A stretch of DNA of 64,000 bases from Conexibacter sp. SYSU D00693 (GTDB lineage: Bacteria; Actinomycetota; Thermoleophilia; Solirubrobacterales; Solirubrobacteraceae): assembly GCF_017084525.1 (NCBI RefSeq), contig NZ_CP070950.1:1488001-1552000 (forward strand), read 5' to 3'. Positions 62,525 to 64,000 of the stretch are shown here, piece by piece (the stretch's first letter is position 1; every line of letters starts with the position of its first letter). The notes beneath the pieces were generated by a model. The model was not told where the DNA came from and did no database searches. It saw nothing but the letters and a program-made list of their open reading frames with translations. A program made the position numbers and the translations under genes.

Positions 62525-63057
<533 letters not shown>

Positions 63058-63061
<4 letters not shown>

Positions 63062-64000
63062 ACCCGGGCACGATCGTCAGCGGCCGCTACGAGCTGGGCG
63101 AGCGCCTGGGCCTGGGCGGCATGTCCACCGTCCACCTGGCCTTCGACCGGCGCCTGGAGCGCTACGTCGCGGTGAAGCTCCTGGCCGAGCACCTGGCCGA
63201 CGACGCGCAGTTCGTCGCGCGCTTCCGCCGCGAGGCGCTGGCCGCCGCCCGCCTCGTGCACCCCAACGTCGTCCAGGTCTACGACTTCGGCCTCGACGAC
63301 GCCACGGGGCGCCACTACCTCGTGATGGAGCGGATCGTCGGCCCGTCGATGGCCGACGTCCTGCGCGACCGCGGCTACCTGCCGGTGCCCGAGGCGCTGG
63401 ACGTCGTCCAGCAGGCCTGCCGCGGCCTGGAGTACGCGCACCGCAACGGCGTCGTGCACCGCGACGTCAAGCCCGGCAACCTCCTGCTCTCCGAGGCCGA
63501 CGGCACCGTGAAGCTCGCCGACTTCGGCATCGCCAAGGCGGTCAGCGAGGAGTCGTCGATCACCCAGGTCGGCTCGGTCCTCGGCACCGCCGCCTACCTC
63601 GCGCCCGAGCAGGCCGCCGGCGAGGAGGTCGGGCCGCCCGCCGACCTCTACGCGCTGGGCGTCGTGACCTACCAGCTCATCTCGGGCCGCCTGCCCTACG
63701 AGGCCGCGTCGCTCACCGAGCTCGCGCTCAAGCAGCAGCGCGAGACGCCGGCGCTGCTCAGCGACGTCGTCGCCGGGGTCTCCGTCCCGCTGGCCCGCGC
63801 GGTGGACCGCGCGCTGGCCCTCGACACGCGCCACCGCTGGCCGTCGGCCGGCGCCATGCGCGAGGGCCTCGAGGAGGCCGCGCGGGGCATCGCGCCGGCC
63901 ACGAGCGCCACGTCCATCGCCGCCATCGACGAGACCGACCGCACGCAGGTGGTCCCCCGCGGCGGGACCGAGGAGTGGGACGCCCCCGCGACCGCCGGCC
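63058..64000 (+). CDS. Serine/threonine protein kinase, PknB-like (runs off window)
   Basis: 314 residues from GTG 63058 to the right edge with no stop. The kinase domain is complete: glycine loop LGLGGMSTVHLA, ATP lysine in VAVKLLAEHL, catalytic HRDVKPGNLLLSE, DFGIAKAV, an activation loop with several Ser/Thr, then GTAAYLAPEQAAG and DLYALGVVTYQLISGRLPYE. A linker with DRTQVVP follows, where PknB-type kinases carry a juxtamembrane region, so a span and sensor domain probably lie beyond the edge. It is coupled by GTGA to the lipoprotein and phosphoesterase genes. Confidence 0.93.

Overview
The window is 64 kb of very G+C-rich bacterial chromosome with frequent GTG starts, tight gene packing and no plasmid or phage backbone. 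The gene set points to a Gram-positive actinobacterial lineage: a LexA box of the CGAAC-N4-GTTCG type, a type I glutamine synthetase, SecG, a DnaE2/ImuB mutasome, a c-di-AMP riboswitch, many lipoproteins and a PknB-like kinase. Overall style (small zinc-ribbon proteins, HNH-associated repeat protein, TANNNT promoters) fits the Thermoleophilia/Solirubrobacterales, but that placement is an inference from family knowledge, not a search result.

Layout. 0-12.3 kb: lipid and amino-acid metabolism (acyl-CoA dehydrogenase N-terminus, acyl-CoA ligase, ridA with threonine ammonia-lyase, secreted hydrolase, YyaL-type protein, MMPL transporter, aldo/keto reductase, glutamine synthetase). 12.4-15.3 kb: a truncated GH5 fragment, a secreted unknown, a c-di-AMP riboswitch in front of an unknown tail-anchored protein, and a membrane cytochrome c. 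15.3-22.1 kb: SOS mutagenesis genes dnaE2 and imuB, each with a LexA box, separated by a long pilin-like protein. 22.2-26.8 kb: penicillin-acylase family enzyme, RNase P RNA, lexA in an operon with a small zinc-ribbon protein, and tRNA-Leu. 26.9-33.4 kb: SnoaL-like protein, LysR regulator, thioesterase, Fe-ADH-like enzyme and a TldD/TldE pair. 33.5-35.0 kb: a visibly lower-GC patch with two small secreted proteins. 35.0-38.2 kb: secG with ccmI/ccmF/ccmE. 38.3-43.7 kb: GntR/FadR regulator with a fatty-acid hydroxylase-type enzyme, and secreted unknowns. 43.8-47.9 kb: a frameshifted anti-sigma-type ATPase, an orphan F0 subunit c, a saccharopine-dehydrogenase-like reductase and a coiled-coil HNH-associated protein. 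48-55.8 kb: RtcB, secreted serine protease, alpha/beta hydrolase, GDPD, adenylate cyclase, agarase-like glycosidase, tRNA-Gly. 55.9-64 kb: ResA/CcmH/CcdA, argS, rlmH, DUF3467, an M48 protease, and a phosphoesterase-lipoprotein-Ser/Thr-kinase operon that runs off the end.

How it works together. Two separated loci (35-38 kb and 56-58 kb) supply much of a cytochrome c maturation pathway, and a cytochrome c substrate lies at 15 kb. Three LexA boxes tie lexA, imuB and dnaE2 into one SOS regulon. A repeated architecture stands out: a -10 hexamer of form TANNNT ends 6-8 bases before the start codon of 19 genes, so much of this genome is probably transcribed as leaderless mRNA. Six convergent gene pairs end on the same CTAG tetranucleotide. 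The most promising unknowns are the riboswitch-controlled tail-anchored protein, the lexA-linked zinc-ribbon protein, the orphan atpE, and the low-GC secreted proteins next to tldD/tldE.
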